A DNA stretch of 64,000 nt from Cystobasidium ongulense (taxonomy: Eukaryota; Basidiomycota; Cystobasidiomycetes; Cystobasidiales; Cystobasidiaceae): contig BQUP01000001.1 in NCBI GenBank assembly GCA_022835595.1, positions 2,418,001 through 2,482,000 of the forward strand, read 5' to 3'. Below the pieces are notes generated by a model. The model made no database searches. It was not told where the DNA came from and worked only from the letters and a program-made list of their open reading frames with translations. Positions 48,715-62,252 of this stretch are shown here, piece after piece; position 1 is the stretch's first letter; each line of letters starts with the position of its first letter. A program made the position numbers and the translations under genes.

Positions 48715-50631
48715 TTACTCAACAACGACCGCTCTCTCCTTCTTAACAAGATCATCTTCCCTCTTCGCCGTAGCGTCCTCCTTCTTCGGAGTGACATTGA
48801 AATAACTCTTCAAAGTATTACTCTGAGCAGGTCTAGCTTTTAATTCTTTCTTAGTAGGAGGTGCATTAGGGTCTTTCTCTCCAATCTTCATTCCTTTCAT
48901 GAACAATTCGAAATCTTCTTTTTTTATTATTCCTCCTGTCGCTTCTTTATGACCTCGTGCGAAATCTTCTCCCACTCGTTCCAAGAATCCATCTCCTGTC
49001 TGTATGGGATGTCGAGAGACTTAGCATTGATTTGTAAACAGGGTTGAGCAGGATTTTGCATTGAACGCACCAGTTTCCCGTACTCTTTCAACAACTCTAT
49101 CAGATTCGGTCTCTCCCCTTCAGGTAACTTCCTAAACTGACTCGCCAGTCGACAAGAAAAGGAAGTAAGTTCGGGATTAGGATTATGCCCGGGATTTTCT
49201 ACCATTATCATTTGCAGCTTCTTTGCGGATTTAAGAGTGCCAGCCCAACGGGTAGCAATGACAGGATGTACTGATAGTATAGAGAGAGGAAGGACTTGAG
49301 AAATTTACAAGGCTTTATGAGTCAACCCGCTGCTTCGGCTTACCTTGGAAACCACTGTCAATCCTTAAGAGGGCAACTCTGCCATCCATACTGAATTTAG
49401 GAGCTGTATGCGTACAACGCTCAACTTCTCGATTTACTCTGTCTCTTGCTTCTTGTAGAATTCCTGAACGAGAAATTTCATCTGGCGTTTTAGCTTTGAA
49501 AAGCACCTTCCAGGCATCTTCAACGTTATATTCGGCGGTTCTCCGCGCTGCAAAACGCATTTTCTCGTCAGCCTTCTTTTCAGCTGAAAATGCGGTAGCT
49601 TCCGTGAGGGTACTCACGAGCGTTAATAGCTCCCACTGCTGAACTCAATGATTTCTTGCCTATCCGCTTAACTTCTTCTCCTAAATCTATCATTCCCTGA
49701 CTAGCAGGCCAATCACTCTTGGGATCGCCCCAATTAATTTCACTAGGTGATAAATCCCCAAAGACGCCAAGAATAGCATACCACATTGTAAGTCTTGGTA
49801 TATCTGGATGTAAAGGAGCGCATGTGAGGTATGTAAGTAGTGAGGATGTTGCGATAGGAGATGAATTGCACGCTGTTAAAACTACTGATTCGTCGGGCCA
49901 GGAAGTTGACATGTGATGGTCGATAATGATGGTTTTGAGATCGGTCGTATTCACTGCTGATTTACGAACTAGAGGGGGGCCTGGACGACTTCCTTGATCT
50001 ACAATGATAACACGGACAGGCCGACTTGACAATGAGGATGGTGGCGGTAGCGTGTCTTGCGATGTGGAAGCTGTTGCAGTATTCATACTTGCTCTATCAA
50101 TAGGCAGACTTTCATTTATCAAAGCTTCCATACGCTCTTGCTCTACTGGGCTGAAAAGACTTGTTCCCTTGCCGAGTAGAAACACCTTGATGAGATCACT
50201 TGACAGTCCTAGTGTTGTGAGAGTCTTCCAAAGGACCATACCGGATGAGACTAGATTGTAAGATCAGATCCATCAACACCACCATCATTGACTTGCACTA
50301 GTCAGAATTTACAGCACTCACGCCCATCCGCATCCTTGTCTGGGACTATAATGGAAAGAGCCTGTTCACGTGCACTAAGAATGGACCAAGAATATCGCCT
50401 CAGCTTGTGAAGCCATCGCAGCGCGGGCTAAGAATTGACTAACCATTCTTTGAAGAACTCTCTCGCTCGCTCTATCTGCTCCAACGGAGCAGGCCAGTCT
50501 CTCCATCTACCGCCTTCTTGACCCAATATCGCATGAGCAGCTTCAGGCGAGCTCGTTGACGACTTGCGTTTTGCTTTCTTTACCGGAGACGAGGACGACA
50601 GCGATGATGCACCTCGCTTGACAGGCGGCAT
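48715..50631 (-). CDS. DHH/DHHA1-family phosphoesterase with a C-terminal PIP-like motif
   Basis: RecJ-like fold nuclease or phosphoesterase. The start at 50631 gives MPPVKRGASSLSSSSPVKKA, a basic N-terminus suitable for nuclear import; an upstream in-frame ATG at 50670 is possible. After an intron: SIIVPDKDADG joined to LSSGMVLW (DHH motif I, DxDADG), then RVIIVDQG near 50010, TIIIDHHMS near 49925 (the DHH motif) and WYAILGVFGDLSPSEINWGD near 49760. The C-terminal DHHA1 domain reads RVALLRIDSGFQ near 49380, HPVIATRW near 49265 and GHKEATGGIIKKEDFE near 48955. So all metal- and substrate-binding motifs are present. The extreme C-terminus has SNTLKSYFNVTPKK (48770-48810), like the PIP box of translesion polymerases. 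Substrate unknown; a DNA repair role is inferred. Confidence 0.8.
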
Positions 50632-50988
50632 GAGTATCGGTAACGCCCCACGAGCGAGCAATGAATGCATCAATGGAGCAAAGCAGAGTGCAGGCAATGC
50701 AACGATCGCATCGCTTAGGCAGGGTGGCGAGAATGACGATCAAGGCAAGCCTTCATGCAGTGAACGAGCTTGTCAATAATGTACGAGGTGGATATTATGA
50801 CTTCCCGAATAGATTCTGATTCGATTTTAGCGCAGACGCACTCCTCCTTCTTCCAAGCTGATAGCTATTAATAATCATAATAGTGTGGGAAACCCTCAGA
50901 AATGGGTGTAATGGGTATGCGGAAGATGTGCTATTGTTTTGGCAACGATGATGGAACTGATATGCAGCACTGAAATGATACTACTCTA
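50632..50988. other. Short intergenic region
   Basis: 357 bases between the Byr4 stop and the DHH-protein start, both minus-strand genes. Presumed DHH promoter and Byr4 is transcribed towards it. Nothing else seen. Confidence 0.45.
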
Positions 50989-53900
50989 CTACAACTTCAC
51001 TAACTGTGAACGATGGTCAGCCTACACACATTGCTGAAAGAAGAATTGGAAGTAGAATAAGCTCACCTGTTTAATTTCGTGTAAGTGCTGACCCTGATCC
51101 ACGCTATAGGAATCATTTGCATTCTTCCAAGCTTTCATTTCTACATTGTGTCGCTTGTTGGCTTCCTTTTGTCTGCGACTAAACTCGCCAAAATTCCAGT
51201 TATCCTGATCCATGTCTCCGTGACTGGAAGCGTTCGAGCTACGATCATTTGCGAAACTCTTTCTTGTCCGCAACCGCATCTCCTCTCCGCCTGCCCAAGC
51301 ATCAATGGCGTGATCTTTGCCTTTTCCAGTCTGTCCCGTTCTATCGTCTTCATCATCACCGAAATTAAGCTCCTCTTCGCCCTCACCTGACATGGAGAAC
51401 CAAGATCTCTTGACTGGGTCGAATATCATATCGCCCACTACTCTGACCCCACCAAGCGATGGTGTGGTACCATGCGGATTAGAGACAGAGAGCAGTCGTT
51501 CGGAAATGGAAGAGTCCATCTGCTGTCCACTTCCTCCGGGCAATGCACTAGCAAGAGAGGATTTGGAGTACACGTTGCGAGGTGAAAGCGGGCCGAGGGG
51601 AGAAATGAGAGCTGGTCGTGCTGACGAAGCAATCACATTGTCGAAATCTACCAGGGATGATTCGTTGCCTTCCCACTTCAGCAGAACTGGATTCCACTTC
51701 ATCTGTCCTTGTACTGAATCTAACATCAGCGACTACTTCGTTTTCCTTATGGCATAGCAAGAATGAGGACTCACCTTGTGACAAGCCAGTAGCGCTTAGA
51801 TTGCGAATAAGCTTCAGAGCCGGACGCTTGCCATTCTTAATGCTAATCGCGGTCTGATTGCCAGTACTTGCAAGCGCACCAGCGGGAAGATCACTTCGCC
51901 TGGCTCGTATAGAATTGGTGCCACTTCCATCATTCTGCTTCCTGCGTACAGCCTCCGCCGTTGAATCCGTCCTTTCTCTTTTTACCAAGTGGTGAAACTG
52001 CCGAGTAGTGACTTGATTTCTCTGACTGCCAACTGTACTGGGATTGGAATCCACGCTGGCCACTCCACTAGATTGCCGTCTTCGCATCGGGACTTTAACA
52101 AACTTCTTTTCGACCTCTCGGTTGACAGGAAGATCGTCAAATCCATCCAATTCCGATCCGTCGCCAAAGGTTTGCAACCGTCTCGGTTGCCTGTATAGTC
52201 CAGTCTTGCTGTCGCCTCGGACCAATCTGATGGTCTTTAAAGGTGACGATGGTGCGGAAGGGACAGGCATACCTAAAGAAGCGGAGGTGCGCCCAGATGG
52301 ATCCGAACCAGTTGGTCGATGTGACTTGGCACTTGAAGCAATAGTGGGTCTAGTGAAACGGGAGAAGCTGCTCAAATTCGAAGAGGAGGGTGAAGAAGTA
52401 AGAGTAGACTTTGAATCCGTGCTGATCGATGAGAAAGGTAGAGCTGCAGGCGTAGAAGGTCGACTGCTGGATCCTGAACGGCCTAAGGTCGCAAATGGTA
52501 AGTGATGGCGAGCAATTGACGCTCGTGTGGGTTGAGCGTAATGAGCCATAGAACTGCTCGGTCTATCGTGATCCACATTTGCAGCGGAAGCTCGAATCGC
52601 GTCCGCCAATGCATTCGCGCTCGCCTTGCGTAGAAGTGTTTGAGGGCGCGTTGTGGAGCCAGAACTAGCCGTGCCGGAAAGGTTTGACAAGGAAGGGCGC
52701 GATCTTAAGCCTCTCGGGCCAGAGGCCCTGCTTACGGACGGTCCACTCGTAGAACTGTCCCTGTTTGCAACGTCTTCGATAGGTGCTGCGTAGGCGCTGT
52801 CATGCATTAGATGAAGTGAGCTGCGAGATGGGCGCACTGTCGCATTTGACCTGGTACTGGAAGAGCGAGAAGAAAGATTACCGCTCGTAGGCAAGGGTGA
52901 GAGTCGCTCGAAGCTTTGCGAGCTGGGTAGTGTTCTGAGAGAAGTGCTCGAGGGGAGCATTGGAAGAGCGCGTTGTGAGGCACGACGGGCCGATGAAGGC
53001 AGTTCGTCTTCGAAAGTGAAGGAACACTCAAAAGGCGCGTCCTGTGCTTCGACATACTTGTCCATAGAGGCTTTTCGTCTTGAGGCGACGGAGTCACTTG
53101 CTGAGTACCCGTCTAGTGAGGATATCGCGGATGGCTGCGCGGAAGGCTCGAAAAGACGGGCACGTGCTTGCATTTTTTCCTTCAAGACCGCCTGCAAGTT
53201 GGCCTTTTTTGATGTGCTACTATCGACTGAGGAAGGTGGTGTATTGTATGTAGATCCTCCTCGTGCTAAGTATGAGGGCAGTTCTAATCCTTCGAAAAAA
53301 TCATCATCGGTCCCAACATCTTCGGACGATTCAGTCTTCCTAGCGAATGACGAGGCATGCGAATGAGCAGTATCGGAGCGCTTGTGCATTGAGCTTGGCA
53401 GAGACCAGCTCGAAGACGATCTGGACGCGGGTCTCTGATTGGTATGTGAATCTGGTTGAATTGGTGGCTCTTTTGGTATCGAGGGTTTCGATGCCTGTAC
53501 CAGACTGAGTCTCGACGTCGACGCGGGTATCTCAAAGCCTGCTTCGAAATCATCGTCTTGTTGTTCCATTTTAGATGCTGTCCTGTGATCCAAGTGCTTC
53601 TCAGATGTGCAAGCGGCAGTCGACCTGCTTGAGGATGCCTCCTTTGCGGAAGCTGCTTGGACTTTCGAGAGAGCTAGCTGCTCTGCGAAATCGGCCGGGA
53701 GCTGGTTGGCCTTCAGCGTGCTGCTCTTCTCGTCATCTTCATCGTCATCTTCATCGTCAATGTTGTCGCTACCGGCGTCAAACTCTCCTGCACTAGGTGT
53801 GTATTGTAGAGAGGTGCTTGCTCGGGTCTGGGTCTGTGCAACCGCATGCTGTTCGAGTCGCCTGCCTAAGCTGGCCAGAGTATCGTGCTGGTCCTCGCTC

Positions 53901-54139
53901 TCGGACGTCGACTCTGACGAGGTCGAGAATACGATAGAACCCCCAGAGGTCGACGTCGAGGCTGATACGTCTGATTGTGACGTCTGGGGCCGCCGCTGTA
54001 GACGACTGCCTGCTCGACTTGCGCCCTCCTTGGACAAATGGAAGCTGAGGGAGCCTTTGGGCAGGACGAAGCCGCTCTCGAAGTCTTCTGAATCACTATC
54101 CATACGCCCGTGTCCGCGCTGCTTGCCCATGCTGTCCAT
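50989..54139 (-). CDS. Byr4/Bfa1-like subunit of the mitotic-exit two-component GAP
   Basis: Scaffold half of the Byr4-Cdc16 (Bfa1-Bub2) GAP that holds the Spg1/Tem1 GTPase inactive at the spindle pole body and so restrains septation or mitotic exit. The start at 54139 gives MDSMGKQRGHGRMDSDSEDF. Three copies of an acidic-aromatic motif are visible: SEDFESGFVLP near 54090, DDDFEAGFEIP near 53550 and DDDFFEGLELP near 53305, as in Byr4 and Bfa1. Most of the protein is Ser-rich and disordered. The conserved C-terminal block is reached over one intron (near 51715-51773): MKWNPVLLKWEGNESSLVDF near 51700, ARPALISPL near 51620, and VVGDMIFDPVKRSWFSMSGE near 51440. A second intron leads to a short last exon ending ADHRSQLVKL. 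The frame read straight through the first intron is not protein. Confidence 0.9.
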
Positions 54140-54492
54140 CTTGCTTACGTTAACGTTGTATTTTGTGTATGTCGTTGTTCACATGCAGCCCAGGCAGAGC
54201 ACCCAAGCAGATGCCTCAGGAAAGTATGGAGGACAGTGAAGCCATCGTTGTAAGATGATGATACGATATCCGATGCGTATGCTGTTTCTGCATCTCCTCG
54301 CAAGATTCGACTGGAATTGGCATGCTGACAACCAACAACGCTTGAAAAGCCTCCAGGCGATCAGGGTGGCGGCCAAAGCGCCTAGCCAACAATTGGATCT
54401 CAATGTACAGAGACAAAGTACTCAAGCAATCGAGCAAGCTTCATGTGTATCTTATTTACGGCAGTACACGAAGTCCGTAAGGATAAAGGACA
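54140..54492. other. Intergenic region between Byr4 start and asparaginase-like stop
   Basis: 353 bases upstream of Byr4 and downstream of the asparaginase-like gene, both on the minus strand. Presumed Byr4 promoter. Frames on both strands are unsupported. Confidence 0.45.
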
Positions 54493-56041
54493 CTATACTG
54501 GAACCGCAACAGGCTCAAAATCTGTTCCAAAAGCCTGCCTGATCTTCTTCAGATCCTGTCCGTGCGCCGCCAGAGCCTGTCGATGAGAAACAGTCAGTCA
54601 GGCGCGTGGTATTGCTGCATTATTTCACCAGGCTTGCCAATCTTAGAAGCAGATATGCCTTGTTTGGGGGTAAATCGCCCGCTGCAATCTGATTGCGTGT
54701 GGAATACGTAGGAGTAACATGACTGGAGAAGCGTGACTTTAGTCAAGCTTTTCAATGCGGAAGGTCAAGCCTACAGTGTACTTACGCATCAGAGTTTTGT
54801 GATGCTCTCACGATCGGATATCCTTTCTCCCCCAGTTCTACGGCGACTTCATTCCAGCCCCCACCAATTAAGGACTGCAAAGTGAATTCGCGAACTCTTC
54901 AGATCTCCTGTTTCCACTTCCATATGATCACAAGCACGGCGAAGAAGAAATGACACGTGAACTTACCGTTCCCCATCCCGCGATTACTATACCTTTCGTG
55001 TCTGGATCTGAAGCCTTCTTCTCAAGTTCACTCAGGTCCATGTCGATATAGCAGTGCAGCAGAGCAACTTTGGGTAAATCTTCATAACTTGTAATATCAA
55101 AGTAAGGTTTGTTTGTCGCTTTACTTGGCTCGAAGAAGAAGTGTGGAGTGAGATTGTTCATCAAACCTAAATGACCCGCTTCGAAACATTTAAAGGTATC
55201 CAAATGATTGGCGGACAACTTTAGAGCGTAAAAGGCGGGAGAGATACGGTCGCTGAATAGTAGCATCACACCACGGTCTCGGGCAGAGGGGTGCACTGCC
55301 AGTGAACAAGCTTGGACCAGGTTATCTGAAACAGAAAGTCGGATTTTAGCGTCAACCTGTCAACCAGATTACCACGAAGACTCACAGTAGCCATCGGTCG
55401 ACAGCTATATCGTACTCAGCATCAGACATGGATAATATCCTGTATGTGAAGCACTCACAGCTGAGATGGGCCTCATGGATCCTGTTATTACCACGGGACC
55501 TGGTCTCTGAAGCACCACATCCAGGAAGAATGCCATATCAGACAAAGTCTACAGTACAATTAGTCAGTATCGTTTGCATTGCCATGTGCTGAGCTGAAAG
55601 AGACAAGCGCTTACTCCGGTCCCTCTCGTTACGATCACAGGCAAGTCCGGGTCCAACGAGAGGATCCATTTCGCACACTGGAGGTATGCCTTAGCGCTAG
55701 ATATCGAGCTGCCGTCGTATGTATCGACGACGTCTACGACTTTATTAATATCTAAAGACGCAAAGATGTAAGATTGAGCGCCCGGGACCATTTCGCTGCC
55801 GAATTAATGTTCATTCTTCACCTGGAAAGTGAGCTTTGGCTTCCAAAAGCCCCATAATAGGTTTGGATCCAGGGCACACGGCTTATGATATAGTTTCGAG
55901 ATTCGAATCTGCTCGACAAGCAATGGTACCCTTACTACATAGTGGAGGTGTCAGCCTCAGTCTGCTAGATCTATCTTGAAGTCAAAAAAGGGCCTACCAA
56001 AACATCCATGCAATCTTTGGAAGACCATTCCTGGCAGTCAT
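54493..56041 (-). CDS. Asparaginase/glutaminase-fold protein with a degenerate active site
   Basis: Type II asparaginase fold. From the N side: NGLPKIAWMF near 56010 (5' end uncertain; the TGGTIA threonine motif is not cleanly readable and 55800-55960 is open in all three frames), EMVPGAQSYIFASLDINKVV near 55790, AYLQCAKWILSLDPDLPVIV near 55665, TRGTG joined to TLSDMAFFLD near 55620-55530, PVVITGSMRPISA near 55480, a 19-base exon STDGYY near 55400, DRGVMLLFSDRISPAFYALK near 55270, LLHCYIDMDLSELEKKASD near 55055, KGIVIAGWGTV near 54985, GGWNEVAVELGEKGYPIVRA near 54840, then AAGDLPPNKAYLLLRLASL near 54660 and the last exon ending FEPVAVPV. The catalytic HGTDT motif is RGTGT here, so the essential Asp is Gly; the catalytic Lys (ALKLSAN) is kept. 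Probably inactive as an asparaginase or repurposed. Confidence 0.75.
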
Positions 56042-56943
56042 CGTGCTGGACGCAGTATGCAAAGAACGCGTTATGCAGGGGAGAAGGCGTAGAGTATTGA
56101 TATCGGGCGAAAGCGAGCTGCAAGTTAGACTAAACACAATCTGGGCAAGCAGAGATGAACGCTTTGGGTCGCTGTAGGCATTTTCGCACGTCAGCCGGCT
56201 AGACGCGAGGCAGTAAGCCGCGGAGAGGACACAAAGGGTCTGGCAGTAGAGTTTGGTGTAGTATTTGCAGAAGCGTTCATCGTGATTGCGCAGGCTTGAA
56301 CAGGATAGTCCGGAAAAGTGCGCTTTTGTCGTCAGCTGGCTTTGAAAACAGGTCAAAAGCCATGCCAGACCTACAAGGACACCGCTGAACAGCTATTTGG
56401 CGTTGCTAGTTCAGAGCAGAGTCGTGAGGTAAGTGAGATGACTGATACAGCCTGAGCCAGTCGCATATGTGAATAGTGAAAATGATTAGACGGAAATCCT
56501 TTACAACGTGCCTGGGGGATTGCGGTCCAGTGAGACGGTTACGGTAGCGAACAAGAGCTCATAAATGCATCCATAAGAAAGATGATAGCGAACATATCGC
56601 GTAGTCTTGAAAGTCTGAGCGGTCCCTGTGCCTGTGCGATTTGAAGCGTGACCCGTCTTCAAGCTATGCAGCAGTCGTTGTGTCAGCAGAGGGAGACTGA
56701 CCGGTAGCCGCGGTGTCTTGCTATGAGCTTGTCATGGTCGTCAGTGTCAGTACTGTCACTTCTCTCAAATCGCTGCTTCACTCGCTCTTCTTGCTCTTTT
56801 GGCGGCAAAATCCTGCGCGCAGAGAGGCAAAGAGGGCGAATTTTTACGAGGCATCTTTCACTTTTCATCCAACCCATTCCATCCAAAAACTCACTTCAGA
56901 GAATAGACGGGACATACAAGAGCGGTACATCACCCTCTCGTCT
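56042..56943. other. Divergent intergenic region upstream of PAB1
   Basis: About 900 bases between the asparaginase-like gene and the leader of PAB1. Presumed promoters of both. No repeat or RNA gene seen. Confidence 0.45.
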
Positions 56944-59600
<2,657 letters not shown>

Positions 59601-60153
59601 ATGTCCTTTCTACGCGCGTCGAAGCCAAGCTTGTCTTTCCCTGCACTGGGCAAATCCGTCTACGGTACTTTTCCATCTCCTAGCAAATCGCTATTACTCT
59701 CTCACATTCCCATCCACGCACTATCACCACAAGGCCTTCGTTCTAGCTATTTTCAATAGCCTTGTAACGCTGTACTCCTCGTGACCTGTTTGATTGTTTC
59801 TGGTGTTTTCCTTTTCCGAAATAGAAGATTTTCTCTGGGTCAAATGTGTTCTGTCTGGACATGCAGGACTTGCCCCGTGCTTTTAGAACATCAAACCTGC
59901 TGATCCCTGTCTTGCTTGCAGCTCGACTCTGTCTGTTTCTCCTCTTGCCGGATCTGATCCACTTTCCTGTACAGCATACGGCGCCCGAGGCACTGCCTGA
60001 GATGACAGCCCTCTACAGAAACGGAAAAACAAAACGGCCTAGAAAAATCTGCTTAAGCGCGACCCTTCACTTTCTGTGTCCTACCACATCTGCAAACGAA
60101 CCACTTTGCATAGCACCTTTTCACTCCAGCTCGAAAACCCCAAAGCAAAAGAT
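59601..60153. other. Tandem intergenic region (PAB1 3' flank and next promoter)
   Basis: 553 bases between two plus-strand genes. T/C-rich first half suits the PAB1 3' UTR. No further gene supported. Confidence 0.45.
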
Positions 60154-60897
60154 ATGGATGAAGCCACAGCCAATCGTTTCTCTCCTCAACAAGCCAATTA
60201 CTGGGCCTGTTCATCAACAGAGTCCACTACGTCGTCATCAAGGTCCTCCATGTCGTCACTGAGTCTAACGAGGGCACAACTCAGTTTGTCAATGACACCC
60301 ATGAGCCTGTCCCCCGCATGCGGCCTCACTCCAGGCTACATCGCCGCATCACCTCACGATACTCTGATGTACAACCCTTCCGCTGAAATCAGCTTTGAGA
60401 TTCAAGATGTCGTTGAAGTTGTACATGCTCCTCCTATTCCTAACAGTGTTGCACCACCCATCGTTGAAAATCAAGTCAGAATCGCAAATAGTGGTCGAGA
60501 GACTTGCATACCAGCGTAGGTTGGGCGATTGTATATAGAGCGAATCGTTCAAAACTGATTTTTCAATTCCTGTCTTTTCACGAGCAGCGCGGAAATGACT
60601 TCTTCAATGCAAGCAAAACTCCGTAAGCTGTCTGCAGACGAGATTAAACAAGATTATCGAGTTACTAGATCCGACGAAGTTGGTTCAAGAGGCCTATACA
60701 CCCTAATAAAACCAGAATGGTTAAAGCTATCAAGACCTAGGAGTCTTCAAATAGGCAGTGTGCCTTCTCCATTTTTGGGTCTAAAAACTCCTCGAAGCGC
60801 TTTAAGTTCCGCTACAAGAGGGCTATTCAGCCTGCTAACACCTTCAGCAATGTCGCCAGCCATGGAAGCTTCGACTCGAGATTCTTATTTCGACTGA
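60154..60897 (+). CDS. Uncharacterised Ser/Thr-rich protein
   Basis: Not recognised. Two exons fit, 60154-60515 and 60588-60897, total 672 bases, 223 residues, with a GT-AG intron of 72 bases. The start MDEATANRFSPQQANYWACS was chosen as the first ATG in a frame that continues across the splice. Residues 20-60 are Ser/Thr-rich and likely disordered; FEIQDVVEVVHAPPIPN and LRKLSADEIKQDYRVTRSDE are the most ordered-looking segments; the C-terminus repeats short Pro/Ser/Leu stretches (TPRSALSS, LLTPSAMSP). No transmembrane segment. No family can be named, and the gene could be lineage-specific. Confidence 0.55.
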
Positions 60898-61018
60898 TCG
60901 TAATGCACTGCAACTATCCATACTCGCCGTGAGTCGCTAGTGCTGTTCGTCGCTATATTTCTGCACGCATATACATTGTACAACAACATTTGTGCTTTGC
61001 CTTGACATAAGACCCAAA

Positions 61019-62109
61019 TCACAGCTTCGCAAAACGAGGAGTCTTCTTTTGCATGACTGCTGCTATTGCCGCCTTCATATCATCAGTCTGCACCATTGCG
61101 GCGTTCCAAATAGCGGTGTAGGCGAGACCTACAAAAATATAGAATTAGCTGATTATTGGCGACAATTATGCTGCATTATGACTAACCTTCGGCTACAGAA
61201 TGATCTCTGCTGTAGTTCAACAGATGCTTCGTGCCCAGGACAGCCACTGGTGATTTGGCTGCGTAAGATGATGGAAGTCAACAGACGGCACAAGGCAGAA
61301 CGAATTGTGTGTGGCAAAACATACAGCCTATAACGCGAGCTACAGCGAGAGCGGTCTCTACCACATCTTTGTGTCCTCCCTGTACAATGCGACTGACGAA
61401 ACCCATCTTTACTGCTTCGTCCGCCTTGAAAGGCCTTGCTGTGAATGCGAGTTCTCGGGCCAAGCTATCGTTGCCGATAATCTTGCCAATGCGCGAAAGA
61501 GTACCTATATCGGCAGCGATGCCAATGTCGACTTCCTGTTAGAGGCTTTGATTAGTATTGTCCAGTCGGGCTATGACGCCGACCACACTTACTCGTATGC
61601 TGAATTGCACATCCTCTGTACAGTAGCGGATGTCGCACGCGCAGCATATATCGATAGCCAGGCCGTACGCAATCCCGGCGACAGCCGCTATGACAGGCTT
61701 ATCGCAATGTTCTATTTGGCTGATTGCATCTTGCCAATCTGCAGAAGATTGCAACATCTGGCGTGAGTTCCTGCACGCCTGTCACGGTACCGGCCTACAG
61801 CTTGCCGGACTGACCTAGAATGTGCTGCTTCAATGCAAGCGCTTTGCGAGCAGGATCTCCGGGATGGCTGTTGAGACTGCCAGCAGCTTCTTTGAGGTCC
61901 AATCCAGCCGTAAAGTACTTTGGCAGCGTACTCGACAAGACTATTGCGCGAACATTGGGGTCTCCCTTTGCCAATGCGAAATAGTGGCCAAGCTCGAAGA
62001 AGTACTGCCCGCTGAAAGCATTGACTGGAGCGCGGTTGAGTTGCAGATGGAGGACCCCGGTATCAGCTTCCACCTCTCCCTGCATGAATTCGCCCTTGTA
62101 GTCTGCCAT
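61019..62109 (-). CDS. Peroxisomal delta3,5-delta2,4-dienoyl-CoA isomerase-like enzyme
   Basis: Crotonase-fold enzyme of beta-oxidation of unsaturated fatty acids. The start at 62109 gives MADYKGEFMQGEVEADTG; ATG-less extension upstream was rejected. Motifs: LNRAPVNAFSGQYFFELGHY near 62030, YFTAGLDLKEA near 61915 (oxyanion hole), CDKPVIAAVAGIAYGLAIDI near 61690 with CACDIRYCTEDVQFSI, then KEVDIGIAADIGTLSRIGKI near 61530 and NDSLARELAFTARPFKADEA near 61470. The acidic residues expected for dienoyl-CoA isomerase (Asp in DIRYC, Glu in KEVD, Asp in AADIG) are all present, which favours this activity over simple hydration. The last exon ends TPRFAKL; AKL is a PTS1 variant. About five introns. Start codons of this gene and the tRNase Z gene are only 143 bases apart. 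Confidence 0.9.
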
Positions 62110-62252
62110 TCTGGATGATTGTATTGATTGTAACTGAAGAAGGTGATCGCGGATTGTTGGAAATGTCAATCACAAGGTGGCCAACTCTTTTCGCTTTCGA
62201 TTTTGACCACTCCGAGTCCACATACAACGACAGCTGATGCATCAATAGCCGT

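Noticed and set aside
51548-51770. C-terminal part of the long Byr4 frame
   Set aside because: It reads through an intron (donor after LSQ, acceptor before the SVQGQMKWNP exon); the conserved Byr4 block is in another frame.
55900-55915. GATTCGAATC, similar to a tRNA B box
   Set aside because: No A box or cloverleaf around it, and it lies in the asparaginase-like gene.
55850-55960. Readings of the asparaginase-like N-terminus such as KGTIACRADSN
   Set aside because: One frame gives GTIA but does not connect in frame to EMVPGAQ by any splice I could defend; left unresolved instead of forcing a model.
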